Source of the DNA: Colwellia sp. RSH04
GTDB lineage: Bacteria > Pseudomonadota > Gammaproteobacteria > Enterobacterales > Alteromonadaceae
Direction: 5' to 3'
Length of the DNA: 64,000 bases
Assembly: GCF_003545765.1 (NCBI RefSeq)
Contig: NZ_QXIO01000004.1
Span: 124,001-188,000 of the forward strand
A model generated the notes under the pieces. It saw only the letters and a program-made list of their open reading frames with translations. It ran no database searches and had not been told where the DNA came from. Below, in pieces: positions 1 to 9,122 of the stretch (its first letter is position 1; each line of letters begins with the position of its first letter). The position numbers were made by a program, and so were the translations under genes.

Positions 1-1336
1 ATGTATTCATGGTGTTATTGCCGCTTCTGCAGGCAATCATGCTCAAGGTTTAGCATTAGCAGCAAATAAGCTTGGTATTAAAGCCACTATTGTCATGCCA
101 AAAACAACGCCAGATATCAAAGTCGATAATGTGCGTCGCTTTGGTGGTGAGGTACGTTTAGTTGGCAATAGCTTTAACGAAGCACAAGTTGCATCGTTAG
201 CGTTTGCTGAACAAGAAAATAAAACCTTAATCCATCCTTTTGACGATACTGATGTAATTGCGGGTCAAGGTACAGTGGCTAAAGAGTTATTACAGCAGCT
301 GCCTCAGGCAGATGTAGTTTTTGTCCCTGTCGGTGGCGGTGGTTTACTTGCAGGTATGGCCGTTTATTTGAAGCAATTAAGCCCAAAAACAAAAATTATT
401 GGAGTTGAAGCACAAGATTCAGCCTGCTTAAAAGCGGCACTTGAAGCTGGAACGCCTGTCGATTTAGAGCAAGTCGGTTTATTTGCCGATGGCGTGGCGG
501 TGAAACGTATAGGTGAGCATACCTTTGAGCTGATTAAACGTTATTGCGATGATGTAATCACGGTAACAACCGATGAGATTTGCGCTTCAATTAAAGATAT
601 TTTCGAACAAACGCGTGTTATAGCTGAGCCTGCAGGTGCGCTGTCTTTAGCGGGTTTACAGAAGTATTGTCAATTACAGCAAGCAAATAATGAAGCAGGT
701 GGTCAATCATTGGCAGCGGTACTTTCTGGCGCTAACATGAATTTTCATAGCTTACGTTATGTCTCTGAGCGTTGTGAATTAGGTGAGAAAAAAGAAGCAA
801 TACTTGCGGTAACTATTCCTGAAGAAAAAGGCAGTTTCAAACGCTTTTGTAAAATTATTGGTAATCGAGCCATTACCGAGTTTAACTATCGTTACTCTGG
901 AAAACCCAGCGCAGAAATCTTCGTTGGTGTTCGTCTAGGCGGCAGTGTTCAAGAAAGGCAAGAGTTATTACAAAGCTTAACCAAGGCCAATTACCTTGTC
1001 AGGGATTTTACCGATAATGAATTAGCTAAGCTTCATATTCGATACATGATTGGTGGTAAAAATAACGACACCAGTAGCCAAAAAGAAGAACGTTTGTTCA
1101 GTTTTGAATTTCCTGAACATCCAGGCGCATTAGAGAAATTTTTAGCGGCTATGGGTGAATTATGGAATATTACCTTGTTTCATTACCGTAACCATGGCGC
1201 TGCATTTGGCCAAGTGCTTGCAGGTTTTGAAATTAGTCAGGCTAAAGAAAAAGAGTTTTTTCAACACCTTGATGATCTTGGTTATCAATGGCAAGAAGAA
1301 ACTGACAACCTTGCTTATCAAACGTTTTTAAGTTAA
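1..1336 (+). CDS. ilvA: Threonine ammonia-lyase, biosynthetic (5' end outside window)
   Basis: PLP-dependent deamination of threonine to 2-oxobutanoate, the first step of isoleucine synthesis. The open frame runs from base 2, so the gene starts upstream; about 444 codons are visible against roughly 514 in the E. coli enzyme, and the lysine that binds PLP is in the missing part. Visible landmarks are SAGNHAQG near the left edge and the glycine-rich GGGGLLAGM phosphate loop. The last 180 residues form two ACT-like regulatory modules (for example FEFPEHPGALEKFL), which mark the isoleucine-feedback-inhibited biosynthetic form rather than the short catabolic TdcB. The first ATG inside the window (base 95) is internal and is not the start. 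Confidence 0.95.
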   Translation, partial: CIHGVIAASAGNHAQGLALAANKLGIKATIVMPKTTPDIKVDNVRRFGGEVRLVGNSFNEAQVASLAFAEQENKTLIHPFDDTDVIAGQGTVAKELLQQLPQADVVFVPVGGGGLLAGMAVYLKQLSPKTKIIGVEAQDSACLKAALEAGTPVDLEQVGLFADGVAVKRIGEHTFELIKRYCDDVITVTTDEICASIKDIFEQTRVIAEPAGALSLAGLQKYCQLQQANNEAGGQSLAAVLSGANMNFHSLRYVSERCELGEKKEAILAVTIPEEKGSFKRFCKIIGNRAITEFNYRYSGKPSAEIFVGVRLGGSVQERQELLQSLTKANYLVRDFTDNELAKLHIRYMIGGKNNDTSSQKEERLFSFEFPEHPGALEKFLAAMGELWNITLFHYRNHGAAFGQVLAGFEISQAKEKEFFQHLDDLGYQWQEETDNLAYQTFLS

Positions 1337-1376
1337 TTCCCCCAAATAAAACTTCCTTTCAAATAAGCGCTCTAAA

Positions 1377-1419
1377 ATGACCAGCTTGACATATTATGTC
1401 TAACTGGTCATATTATGTC
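1377..1419. repeat. Hairpin with a nested direct repeat downstream of ilvA
   Basis: ATGACCAG (1377-1384) pairs with CTGGTCAT (1404-1411). The 11-mer CATATTATGTC occurs twice, once in the loop and once just after the stem. It may end ilvA transcription or be an operator for the next gene; there is no T-run typical of an intrinsic terminator. Confidence 0.4.
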
Positions 1420-1459
1420 ATGACAACAAAATAAATATAATAATAGCAAAGGAGTTTTT

Positions 1460-2392
1460 ATGCTAAACAAAGGACTAACCAAAAATACCGTCAATGTTGA
1501 TACTGCTCAAGCAGGAAAGCATTTAGGTAAAGCAGCCATAGCCATCATATCGGGCATCGTTTTATGGCAAGTATTTTACACTATCGATGAAGGTCATGTT
1601 GGTATCGTCAAACGCTTTGGCGAAGCAACAACACAAGTTAACCCTGGCTTACATACCAAAGTTCCCTTTGCTGATGGCATTGAAGAACTTGAAATACGTA
1701 CCCGTAAAAATACTGAAAACTTAAAAGCATCAACCTTTGAGCAAATGCCTGTTCAGGCAGAAGTATCGGTGAACTGGACGGTAATTCGTGCAGAAGCTTT
1801 TGAGCTATACAAAGGTTATGGCGGTTTAGACCAATTTGAGAATCGTATTTTAGATCCTCGTTTACGCTCTGCAACTAAAGATGCCTTAGCACGTTTCAAA
1901 GCGGAACAAATCATCCAAAATCGTGGTCAAGTCATTCAAAAAATTGAAGAAACCTTACTTTCTGCCATGGCTGAATTTCCAGTAAAACTTGATAGCGTAC
2001 AAATAGAAAACTTAATTCTGCCAAAAAAATACTTACAAAGTATCGAGACCAAGCAAACTGAGAAAAACTTGGCCGCCGCTGAAAAGCATCGTTTAGAACG
2101 TCAAAAGTTAGAAGCCCAACGTGAAGTTAACACGGCTGAAGCAAAACGTGATGCAGAAAAAGCGCGCGCAGACGGTTCAGCATATGCGACAGAAGTAGAA
2201 GCAAAAGCAGAGGCGGAAGCAATTCGTGTAAAAGGTATAGCAGAAGCTGAAGCGATGCTGAAAAAAGCACAAGCGATTAAAGCTAATAATACGCTAGTAG
2301 ATTATGTTAAAGCACAGCAGTGGGATGGTAAATTACCGACCACCGTAATGGGCAGTGGTCAGGATATTCTCTGGAACATGAAAGAGAAATAA
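1460..2392 (+). CDS. SPFH/Band 7 (prohibitin-like) membrane protein
   Basis: A 310-residue membrane-anchored scaffold protein of the prohibitin/stomatin/flotillin superfamily, whose members form large ring assemblies and are linked to membrane microdomains and proteostasis. One transmembrane segment lies at about residues 24-42. The Band 7 domain follows, with the family-typical EGHVGIVKRFGEATTQVNPG stretch. Residues about 200-275 are a long Ala/Glu/Lys-rich coiled coil. AAGGAG lies just before the ATG. It stands alone between ilvA and a small membrane protein, so the exact substrate or partner cannot be inferred. Confidence 0.85.
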   Translation: MLNKGLTKNTVNVDTAQAGKHLGKAAIAIISGIVLWQVFYTIDEGHVGIVKRFGEATTQVNPGLHTKVPFADGIEELEIRTRKNTENLKASTFEQMPVQAEVSVNWTVIRAEAFELYKGYGGLDQFENRILDPRLRSATKDALARFKAEQIIQNRGQVIQKIEETLLSAMAEFPVKLDSVQIENLILPKKYLQSIETKQTEKNLAAAEKHRLERQKLEAQREVNTAEAKRDAEKARADGSAYATEVEAKAEAEAIRVKGIAEAEAMLKKAQAIKANNTLVDYVKAQQWDGKLPTTVMGSGQDILWNMKEK

Positions 2393-2407
2393 CATTACCA
2401 TGCTTAC

Positions 2408-2444
2408 AAGGTTACTTACTCCTTGCAGAGAGTAACCTTTTCTT
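2408..2444 (+). terminator. Rho-independent terminator after the SPFH gene
   Basis: The stem AAGGTTACT (2408-2416) pairs with AGTAACCTT and runs into TTTTCTTCT. It lies 15 bases after the stop codon of the SPFH gene. Confidence 0.7.
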
Positions 2445-2475
2445 CTCAAACATTTAATCAAACAGGGTTTTAACC

Positions 2476-2835
2476 ATGCAATGGAAGCAACTGTCAAAAA
2501 CACAGCAATTACTATTTATTATTGTAATGGCTGCCATAGTCCCTTTTGCACCTGAGTTTATTTTTATTGCCGATTTAGGTGGAATTGAGCTTGTCTTTGG
2601 CTTTTTATTTCTTTACTACAAACCTTACTTTAACTGGTTCTTCAACAAAGTGATTCAAGTGAAAAATAACGTGAACTTTATAAAGGGCTCACTACAGCAG
2701 AGTGCGCTAATGCAACCCAAAATATATATTACCCAAAGTATTTTTTATACCGCTGCTTTAGTGTTTACAAGTTCACTATTATTCTCAAGTGTTTTTCTAC
2801 TGCCTGCTCTGTTATTTAACACAGCATTAATATAA
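2476..2835 (+). CDS. Small integral membrane protein, unknown function
   Basis: A 119-residue hydrophobic protein that I do not recognise. Hydrophobic stretches at about residues 11-28, 33-50 and 86-115 suggest three or four membrane passes, with a short polar loop around residues 55-80 (KVIQVKNNVNFIKG). It sits 83 bases after the SPFH gene but beyond a terminator, so it probably has its own promoter. Membrane partners of Band 7 proteins are often encoded next door, so a link is possible but is only inference from position. Confidence 0.6.
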   Translation: MQWKQLSKTQQLLFIIVMAAIVPFAPEFIFIADLGGIELVFGFLFLYYKPYFNWFFNKVIQVKNNVNFIKGSLQQSALMQPKIYITQSIFYTAALVFTSSLLFSSVFLLPALLFNTALI

Positions 2836-2847
2836 AGCAATGTCTGC

Positions 2848-3129
2848 TTAGCCTGTTGTAAAACTAGTTAAATGGGCTAGTTCATTATCAGCCAACTCGG
2901 TCACAGTCACTCGTTTAACTTCGGACTTTTCAGAGCCTACATGTAACCAATCAACTAACGCGACTAGTTGAGTAATATCACCATAGGCTAATACCTCAAC
3001 ATCGCCATTGGCTAAATTAATCGCATGACCCATGACCTTGAGTTGCTGCGCTTTTTTTTGTGTATTGGCACGAAACTACACTTTTTGTACTTTGCCACTG
3101 ACAATGGCTTTGATGCTATTACTGTTCAT
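2848..3129 (-). pseudogene. Acylphosphatase, interrupted by an in-frame stop
   Basis: The frame from an ATG at 3129 reads SIKAIVSGKVQKV, stop, FRANTQKKAQQ and then continues as a normal acylphosphatase (GHAINLANGDVEVLAYGD, WLHVGS) to its stop at 2848, 94 codons in all. The family signature is GxVQGVxFR, and the TAG at 3076-3078 replaces the x residue directly before the catalytic FR. The glycine before V is also K here. A single base change from TGG or TAT would explain the stop. An ATG at 3033 after the stop would give only a 61-residue fragment lacking the active-site arginine, so the gene is most likely dead. Confidence 0.75.
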
Positions 3130-3131
3130 AC

Positions 3132-3281
3132 TTAGCCCAATTCAAATAAGAAAGAGGTCTCTTCGCGAGGATTTAAAGGCTTAGAGACTGAGCGTTGATT
3201 GTAGAGAATGGGTATTCCCTTGTCAAAATCAATCACGACATATAAACCTTTAAATTCTATGACGAAAGATAGGACTTGATC
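3132..3281 (-). pseudogene. 3' remnant of an unidentified gene upstream of the acylphosphatase
   Basis: An open stretch of 49 codons with no ATG, bounded upstream by a stop at 3282-3284. It reads like real protein (KGLYVVIDFDKGIPILYN, NPREETSFLFELG) and ends three bases before the acylphosphatase ATG, as an operon partner would. I do not recognise the family. It is probably the C-terminal end of a gene whose 5' part has been lost, decaying together with its neighbour. Confidence 0.4.
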
Positions 3282-3307
3282 TTAGCGACAATCAAATTAT
3301 AATCACG

Positions 3308-3324
3308 TTCGAATGCTATTCGAA
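3308..3324. promoter_or_regulatory. Putative TetR-type operator
   Basis: Perfect inverted repeat TTCGAAT-GCT-ATTCGAA, 25 bases before the start of the TetR gene. The placement fits autoregulation. Confidence 0.5.
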
Positions 3325-3348
3325 TAAAATTACAAAAAGAGATTAAAT

Positions 3349-4071
3349 ATGGCTCCAGCGCCTAAATACAGCCCTGATGAACAAGAAAAGTTAATTCTCA
3401 ATGCCGCAATAGCGGTAATAGAACAAACCAACTTACTTGATTTTTCAATGTCAGCTATTGCCAAGCTTGCAGGGCTTTCTATGGGGTCAGTTTATAAGTT
3501 TGTGCAATGCAAAGAAGATGTCTTAATCGCTTTGGCGACCAATATGTATCAGCAGCGCCATCTTACTTACCAGCAAGTTTTATCATTACCTTTAAATACT
3601 CCTCAACGTATTATCGCAATGAGCTTGTTGAGTTATTCAAAAGTACAAATGTACTCATTTGATGATCAGCTAGAGAGCATTGTAAATACTACTGCCATGA
3701 TGAAAAGATGCTCCACAAGGTGGGTGCAACATATGGTTAATTGCGGAGAAGTGTGTGAATCAACGTTTAAAAGCTTTATCAAACAAGCGGCAGATTCTGG
3801 CGAGTTGATCACTGTAAACCATGATATTGATGAAATTGGCATTTCAACATGGTCAATGATGATCGGTTACTTTCAAGTGGTTCGTATTCATGAAAATTGG
3901 CAAATGAACCAAATTCCACATGATAGTCAACACAATAGTGCATTAGCGCCAGAACATATACATATTCGCAATATGCAAAGACTACTAAATACCTTCGACT
4001 GGCGAGAAAAACTCACTAGCAAAAGTATTGTAGACACTTGCAAATCTTTAGAACAAGCAGGTTTAAGATAA
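3349..4071 (+). CDS. TetR/AcrR family transcriptional regulator
   Basis: A 240-residue regulator. The N-terminal helix-turn-helix (residues about 12-58, with FSMSAIAKLAGLSMGSVYKF) is typical of TetR/AcrR. The C-terminal ligand-binding part is not assignable to a ligand. The gene lies 129 bases upstream of an RND adaptor-pump pair on the same strand, the usual arrangement for a local repressor of a drug-efflux system. A perfect 7-bp inverted repeat lies before its own start, and another (AATGAAT/ATTCATT, 4146-4164) lies before the adaptor gene, so both promoters have candidate operators. Confidence 0.85.
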   Translation: MAPAPKYSPDEQEKLILNAAIAVIEQTNLLDFSMSAIAKLAGLSMGSVYKFVQCKEDVLIALATNMYQQRHLTYQQVLSLPLNTPQRIIAMSLLSYSKVQMYSFDDQLESIVNTTAMMKRCSTRWVQHMVNCGEVCESTFKSFIKQAADSGELITVNHDIDEIGISTWSMMIGYFQVVRIHENWQMNQIPHDSQHNSALAPEHIHIRNMQRLLNTFDWREKLTSKSIVDTCKSLEQAGLR

Positions 4072-4112
4072 ACACAAAAACTTTACTACGCTTAATGAAA
4101 GAGCCTGCTCTC

Positions 4113-4132
4113 TAATACCAATTCGTATAAGA
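4113..4132 (+). repeat. Interspersed 20-mer repeat, copy 1
   Basis: TAATACCAATTCGTATAAGA differs by one base from a copy at 44865-44884 before the yhhN-like gene. Both lie just upstream of genes. Confidence 0.45.
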
Positions 4133-4145
4133 AAGTGCTCGTTAT

Positions 4146-4164
4146 AATGAATAAATCATTCATT
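4146..4164. promoter_or_regulatory. Inverted repeat before the RND adaptor
   Basis: AATGAAT (4146-4152) and ATTCATT (4158-4164) form a perfect 7-bp inverted repeat with a 5-base spacer, 36 bases before the adaptor ATG. It is a possible operator for the upstream TetR regulator, although its sequence differs from the 3308-3324 palindrome. Confidence 0.3.
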
Positions 4165-4200
4165 CGCTGTAAACACAGCCAATGAACACAAGGAAATATC

Positions 4201-5286
4201 ATGAAATTTACTCGCTGGATTATCGTTATAGGCCTATTAGCAGGGCTAATTTTTGGCTTACATAGTTATAAAACATCACTACAAGCTGCTGCTAGTGCTC
4301 AAGCGGCTAGTATGCCTGAGCCTTCTGCAACGGTAGATGCTGTTAAAGCACAATCAATTAATTTTCAAAAACATGTGCAAGTTAGTGGTGAAGTGCAAGC
4401 TTTTAAATATATACAATTAAATAATGAATTAGCGGGTGTTATTACTAAATTAAATGCACCTTCTGGCAGTATCGTTGAAAAAGGGCAAGTCTTACTGGAA
4501 TTAGATCATCGCGATGAAAATGCCAGATTAATTGCGGCAAAAGCGGCCTTAACACTTAATGAACAAACCCATGCTCGCTACATTAAATTACAACAGAATA
4601 ATGAAATCAGTGCAGAGCAAGTTGATAAAGCATTAGCCGCAGTAAATATCGCTAAATCAGACATTGCGGTGTTATCAACTGCCATATCGAAAAAGCAACT
4701 TATTGCGCCATTTAAAGGTCGCATTGCTATACATACATTAGAAGTTGGACAGTACCTTGATAAAAACAGCTACGTTTTTTCTCTTGTTGGCATTCATGAT
4801 TACACTTGGATTGATTTTCATTTACCACAACTTTATCAAGAGTTAACTGTTGGCTCTAAAATTCAAGTAACACCTATGAATCAAACAACCTCTTATAGTG
4901 CTGAAATTATCGCGGTCGATCCGCAATTATCTAAACAGTCACGTCACTTAAAATATCGTGCACAAATTGCATCTAAAGAACTACTTCTTAAACCAAACAC
5001 TTTAGTGACAGTACATGCACCAATAGCCAAGCAACAACGTTTAACTTCGGTGCCAGATTTAGCCATTAAGCGTGATTCGCTAGGCACTTACGTCTTTTTA
5101 TTAAACAAAGATGATAACGGCGACTATCGCGCACAACAAACCAAGGTAGAATTAGGTGAACGTCAAGGCGATACAGTGATGATTTTAACAGGTCTGACAC
5201 CTGGGCAATTAATTGCCAGTAAAGGAGCCTTTAAACTGTTCCCTGGCATGAAAGTCTATATTGCCAATGACAATTCAGCGCAATAA
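4201..5286 (+). CDS. RND efflux system periplasmic adaptor (membrane fusion protein)
   Basis: A 361-residue adaptor that would bridge the inner-membrane pump to an outer-membrane channel. An N-terminal membrane anchor or signal lies at residues 6-22. The lipoyl-like half motif LAGVITKLNAPSGSIVEKGQ is followed by an alpha-helical hairpin (about 100-155) and a second lipoyl half (LIAPFKGRIAIHTLEVGQYL). Beta-barrel and membrane-proximal domains complete the protein. It ends 9 bases before the pump gene and the two are surely cotranscribed. No outer-membrane TolC-type gene follows, so a channel encoded elsewhere is expected. Confidence 0.9.
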   Translation: MKFTRWIIVIGLLAGLIFGLHSYKTSLQAAASAQAASMPEPSATVDAVKAQSINFQKHVQVSGEVQAFKYIQLNNELAGVITKLNAPSGSIVEKGQVLLELDHRDENARLIAAKAALTLNEQTHARYIKLQQNNEISAEQVDKALAAVNIAKSDIAVLSTAISKKQLIAPFKGRIAIHTLEVGQYLDKNSYVFSLVGIHDYTWIDFHLPQLYQELTVGSKIQVTPMNQTTSYSAEIIAVDPQLSKQSRHLKYRAQIASKELLLKPNTLVTVHAPIAKQQRLTSVPDLAIKRDSLGTYVFLLNKDDNGDYRAQQTKVELGERQGDTVMILTGLTPGQLIASKGAFKLFPGMKVYIANDNSAQ

Positions 5287-5295
5287 GGAAAGCTC

Positions 5296-8200
5296 ATGAA
5301 AGACTCTAAATCGTCGATAATGGATATCTTTGTCCGTCGCCCTGTCGTTGCCATCGTATTATCTATTATTATTTGTATTGCAGGTGTTTGGTCTGCCAGT
5401 AAAATTCCCGTTTTACAGTTTCCTAAAATTGAAAGTGCTTCACTTGTTATTGATACCTATTACATTGGTGCATCTGCTGATGTGGTGCAAGGCTTTATCA
5501 CTGAACCTATTGAACGAGTCGCGGCTACCGTGCCGGGTGTTGAATATGTCGATTCCACCAGCACCTCGGGCAGCAGTAAAGTTACTGCGTGGCTGAAATT
5601 GAATGAGAATAGTACCTTAGCCTTAGCTGAATTAACTGCGCGTTTAGGGCAAATTCGTTATGAATTGCCTTCAGGCTCTCAAGACCCTGTAGTATCTGTT
5701 AGTCGAGCCGATCGCCCTTTTGCAGTTTTTTACCTCAATGTACATGCCAACGGCAATGATTTATCTCGCATTACCGATTACCTCACTCGTCAAGTAAATC
5801 CTATTTTGAACGCTATTGAAGGAGTCCAGCGTGTTGGAATTGAAGGGGCAAGAACACCAGCAATGCGAGTTTGGTTAGACGCACAGGCACTAACAACATT
5901 TAACTTAAGCGCCAGCGATGTGTATCAAGCATTACAATCTAATAACACCATTGCCACCATGGGCTATGTTGAAAATAATCACCAGAAAATCGATATTGTT
6001 GCCAATACACAGTTACGAAGTGTTGCTGAATTTGAACAATTAGTCGTTAGCGAAATCGATGGCGCTAATATCTATTTAAAAGATATTGCTACCATCAAAC
6101 TTGCTGCCGAAGACAGTAACGTGACCGCTAGGCTGAATGAAAACGATGCGGTTTATATTTCTGTTTGGCCACTACCGGGTGCCAATGAAATCGCTATTGG
6201 TGATCGCTTATATAAAAAAGTCGCCGAGTTAAATAAAACGTTACCTCAAGGGCTTACAATTGATTTTGCCTACGACGGCACCCTATATATGCGTGATGCC
6301 TTAAAAGAGATTTTCACCACGTTAATCGAAACCGTTATTTTAGTTGGCTTAGTAGTCTTACTGCTTATGGGGTCATTTAGAAGTGCCATTGTTCCTTTAA
6401 TTACGATTCCTATTTCTATTCTAGGTGCCATTGCATCAATGGCTATGATGGGCTTCTCTCTAAACCTGCTTACAGTGTTAGCCATTGTATTATCAGTGGG
6501 TTTAGTGGTTGATGATGCCATCGTGGTTGTGGAAAACGTTGCAAGACTGATGCGTGAAGGTATGTCTAAAATTGACGCTGCGTTAATCAGTTCAAGACAG
6601 CTGCTAGTACCTATTATTTCAATGACGTTAACCCTCGCGGCAGTTTATGCTCCTATTGGCTTTTTATCTGGTTTAACAGGGGTGTTATTTAAAGAATTTG
6701 CTTTTACTTTAGCGATTGCCGTCATCATTTCAGGTATCGTCGCTATTACCTTATCGCCAATTATGAGTGCTTATGTGTCACCTAAAGGCGGACAAGAAGG
6801 CTGGTTAACCCGCAAGGTGAATCATCTTTTTGACAAAGTACAGCGTGCATACGGTAAGTTACTAACACATATTTTCAATTGGAAAGGGCAAGTATTTCTC
6901 ATTGCGTTTGTAGTGTCATTACTCGCAGTGCCCTTCTATATGTTTTCGCAAAAAGAATTGGCTCCTGTGGAAGATCAAGCGGGCATTATGTTTGTTATTC
7001 AATCACCGCCTGATTCATCATTAACCTATAACGTAGCGCAAATACATCCTGTAGTAGACAGTTTAAAAGAGATTGAAGGTGGTAAACAAATTTGGCAGAT
7101 TATTTTTGGCTCAGGTGGATTTGGTGGCTTAGAGTTAGTTAATGCCGACCAACGCGATTTTAGTGCGCAGTCAGTTTTGCCTCAAATATACGGAAAATTA
7201 GCACAAATACCCGGCTTAAATATGTTTCCTATCTTACCTTCATCATTGCCAACTTCAGGACAATTTGAAATTGAGATGGTCGTTAAATCATCCGCCCCCT
7301 TTACCGACATGAAGCAATACGCTGATCAATTAGTAGGCGCAGCATTTGGCAGTGGACAATTCCTTTATGCTGATACCGACTTAAAGATAGACTTACCTCA
7401 AGTTGAATTAAAAATTAATCGTCAAAAAGTAGCTGATTTAGGCATGAGTGTCGCGCAAATTAGCCAACAATTAGGCATTCTATTATCTAACAATTTTGTT
7501 AATCGTTTTGATGATAACGGCAAAGCGTACCGTGTAATTCCTATTGTAAATGACGATGTTCGCACTAAAACAGAAGCCATTCTTTCCTTAAACATTAAAC
7601 TACCTTCGGGTGAGCTAATGCCCATTTCAGCGGTGGCTGATTTAACATGGAAAACAGTACCAAGACAACTTGGTACCTTTGCTCAACAAAATGCTTTTAG
7701 AGTTTATGGCGCAGTAGCCCCTGGTTCAAATAAAGAAGCAGCACTAACTGCATTAGAAAATGCAGCTAGCGATATTCTACCGTTAGGCTACACCATTGAC
7801 TACGCTGGTGAATCAAGACAACTGCGCCAAGAAGGTAATACCTTGATCATGGTCTTAGCCGTATCTCTACTTATTGTCTTTTTAGTCTTAGCCATTCAAT
7901 TTAATAGCTTTAGAGATCCCTTGGTGGTGTTATTAGGGTGTGTGCCATTGGCCTTATCCGGCGCTTTATTAATACCTTATATTGAACTGACTACCATCAA
8001 TATATACTCACAAATTGGTTTAATTACCTTAATTGGCTTAATTGCGAAAAATGGTATTTTAATTGTTGAATTTGCAAACCATGCTCAAGAGCAAGGCGCA
8101 AATAAACTGGCTGCTGTTACTGAAGCTGCCACAACAAGGTTGCGTCCAATACTAATGACAACAGCGGCGACTATTTTAGGTCACTTCCCATTGGTGTTAG

Positions 8201-8343
8201 TGACTGGTGCTGGCGCTGAGGCAAGAAATAGCATTGGTATTATCTTAGTAGCAGGTATGTTTATTGGCACCATCTTTACGCTCTTTATCTTACCGAGTTT
8301 TTATTTACTACTCGCTGAAAAAAGAACAAAACTAGCGAAATAA
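5296..8343 (+). CDS. RND family efflux permease (HAE1-like)
   Basis: A 1015-residue proton-driven multidrug efflux pump of the AcrB/MexB superfamily, slightly shorter than AcrB (1049). It has the normal plan: one transmembrane helix near the N-terminus (RRPVVAIVLSIIICIAGVW), a large periplasmic loop, six helices from about 335, a second loop, and six more helices from about 850. The proton-relay signature GLVVDDAIVVVEN is intact in TM4. AAGGAAAG sits 6 bases before the ATG. The substrate cannot be told from the sequence. A strong terminator follows the stop. Confidence 0.93.
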   Translation: MKDSKSSIMDIFVRRPVVAIVLSIIICIAGVWSASKIPVLQFPKIESASLVIDTYYIGASADVVQGFITEPIERVAATVPGVEYVDSTSTSGSSKVTAWLKLNENSTLALAELTARLGQIRYELPSGSQDPVVSVSRADRPFAVFYLNVHANGNDLSRITDYLTRQVNPILNAIEGVQRVGIEGARTPAMRVWLDAQALTTFNLSASDVYQALQSNNTIATMGYVENNHQKIDIVANTQLRSVAEFEQLVVSEIDGANIYLKDIATIKLAAEDSNVTARLNENDAVYISVWPLPGANEIAIGDRLYKKVAELNKTLPQGLTIDFAYDGTLYMRDALKEIFTTLIETVILVGLVVLLLMGSFRSAIVPLITIPISILGAIASMAMMGFSLNLLTVLAIVLSVGLVVDDAIVVVENVARLMREGMSKIDAALISSRQLLVPIISMTLTLAAVYAPIGFLSGLTGVLFKEFAFTLAIAVIISGIVAITLSPIMSAYVSPKGGQEGWLTRKVNHLFDKVQRAYGKLLTHIFNWKGQVFLIAFVVSLLAVPFYMFSQKELAPVEDQAGIMFVIQSPPDSSLTYNVAQIHPVVDSLKEIEGGKQIWQIIFGSGGFGGLELVNADQRDFSAQSVLPQIYGKLAQIPGLNMFPILPSSLPTSGQFEIEMVVKSSAPFTDMKQYADQLVGAAFGSGQFLYADTDLKIDLPQVELKINRQKVADLGMSVAQISQQLGILLSNNFVNRFDDNGKAYRVIPIVNDDVRTKTEAILSLNIKLPSGELMPISAVADLTWKTVPRQLGTFAQQNAFRVYGAVAPGSNKEAALTALENAASDILPLGYTIDYAGESRQLRQEGNTLIMVLAVSLLIVFLVLAIQFNSFRDPLVVLLGCVPLALSGALLIPYIELTTINIYSQIGLITLIGLIAKNGILIVEFANHAQEQGANKLAAVTEAATTRLRPILMTTAATILGHFPLVLVTGAGAEARNSIGIILVAGMFIGTIFTLFILPSFYLLLAEKRTKLAK

Positions 8344-8363
8344 ATATCTATTTTTTATAAAGC

Positions 8364-8393
8364 AAAGCCTGATACTTATATCAGGCTTTTTTA
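8364..8393 (+). terminator. Rho-independent terminator of the RND operon
   Basis: A perfect 11-bp stem (AAAGCCTGATA / TATCAGGCTTT) with a 4-base loop, followed by T-rich sequence, 20 bases after the pump stop codon. Confidence 0.9.
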
Positions 8394-8548
8394 TATACTA
8401 ACTTTTCAAAAAAATCTCAAAAACTACTGAAATCATATATAAATAAGTTCCCTTTAAACAGTAACATGCGTTAATCTACAGCAATCGTTACCGCCAACCT
8501 TTTCAGCGAAACGGTTTACTCAACATAATGGAATAATAGGAGTCACTT

Positions 8549-8944
8549 TTGGATATCGCAGGATTATTTGTTGCAAGTGTAAGCGCCCTAGGTAGTTTGA
8601 TTCAGGCATTTTATACCGCGCGTGATAGCAACAAAAAAGTTGATAATCGCAAAGTACGCTTACTTCAAAAGCGAGCAAAGAAACCTCTGAAAGTTGGTAT
8701 TAAAACCATCGACGCTATTATCGATGATAAGTTACTTGCCGCTCTTTCGAGTAATATTGAAAAGCATAATAAAATTCTTATTGAAGCCTTTACCAATAGC
8801 CAGCTCAGTGATGCAGAAAAAGCCGTTAAAGTTGAGGAGGCTAGAATACAAATTTGTAAAACCCTTTTCGAAATAAAGAAATTTAATAACGATCAATTAC
8901 CCACAAAACGATTAGAGCAGCTTTGGTTATCTAACCAGTGTTAA
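8549..8944 (+). CDS. Hypothetical protein with one N-terminal hydrophobic helix
   Basis: 131 residues, family not recognised. The start is TTG at 8549, chosen because TAGGAG (8537-8542) lies at correct spacing. Residues 3-23 are hydrophobic and could be a membrane anchor. The remainder is charged and helical, with a lysine/arginine-rich patch at 29-50. It is flanked by 200 bases of non-coding DNA on the left and an XRE pseudogene on the right, so context gives no function. Confidence 0.5.
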   Translation: MDIAGLFVASVSALGSLIQAFYTARDSNKKVDNRKVRLLQKRAKKPLKVGIKTIDAIIDDKLLAALSSNIEKHNKILIEAFTNSQLSDAEKAVKVEEARIQICKTLFEIKKFNNDQLPTKRLEQLWLSNQC

Positions 8945-9122
8945 CTTACGGAAAATGACAAGCGTTCATACCTATTAAATAGAGTTCAACAATCCCTATA
9001 ACCTACTGATATTTAATAAATATCGTATACTGCCGAAAATTTATCAGGCTAATTTTCTAGTATTTTTTTACATATCTTTGATATGTTTTCCTCGTTGTTG
9101 GTATACCACAAAGGAGGTAGCA

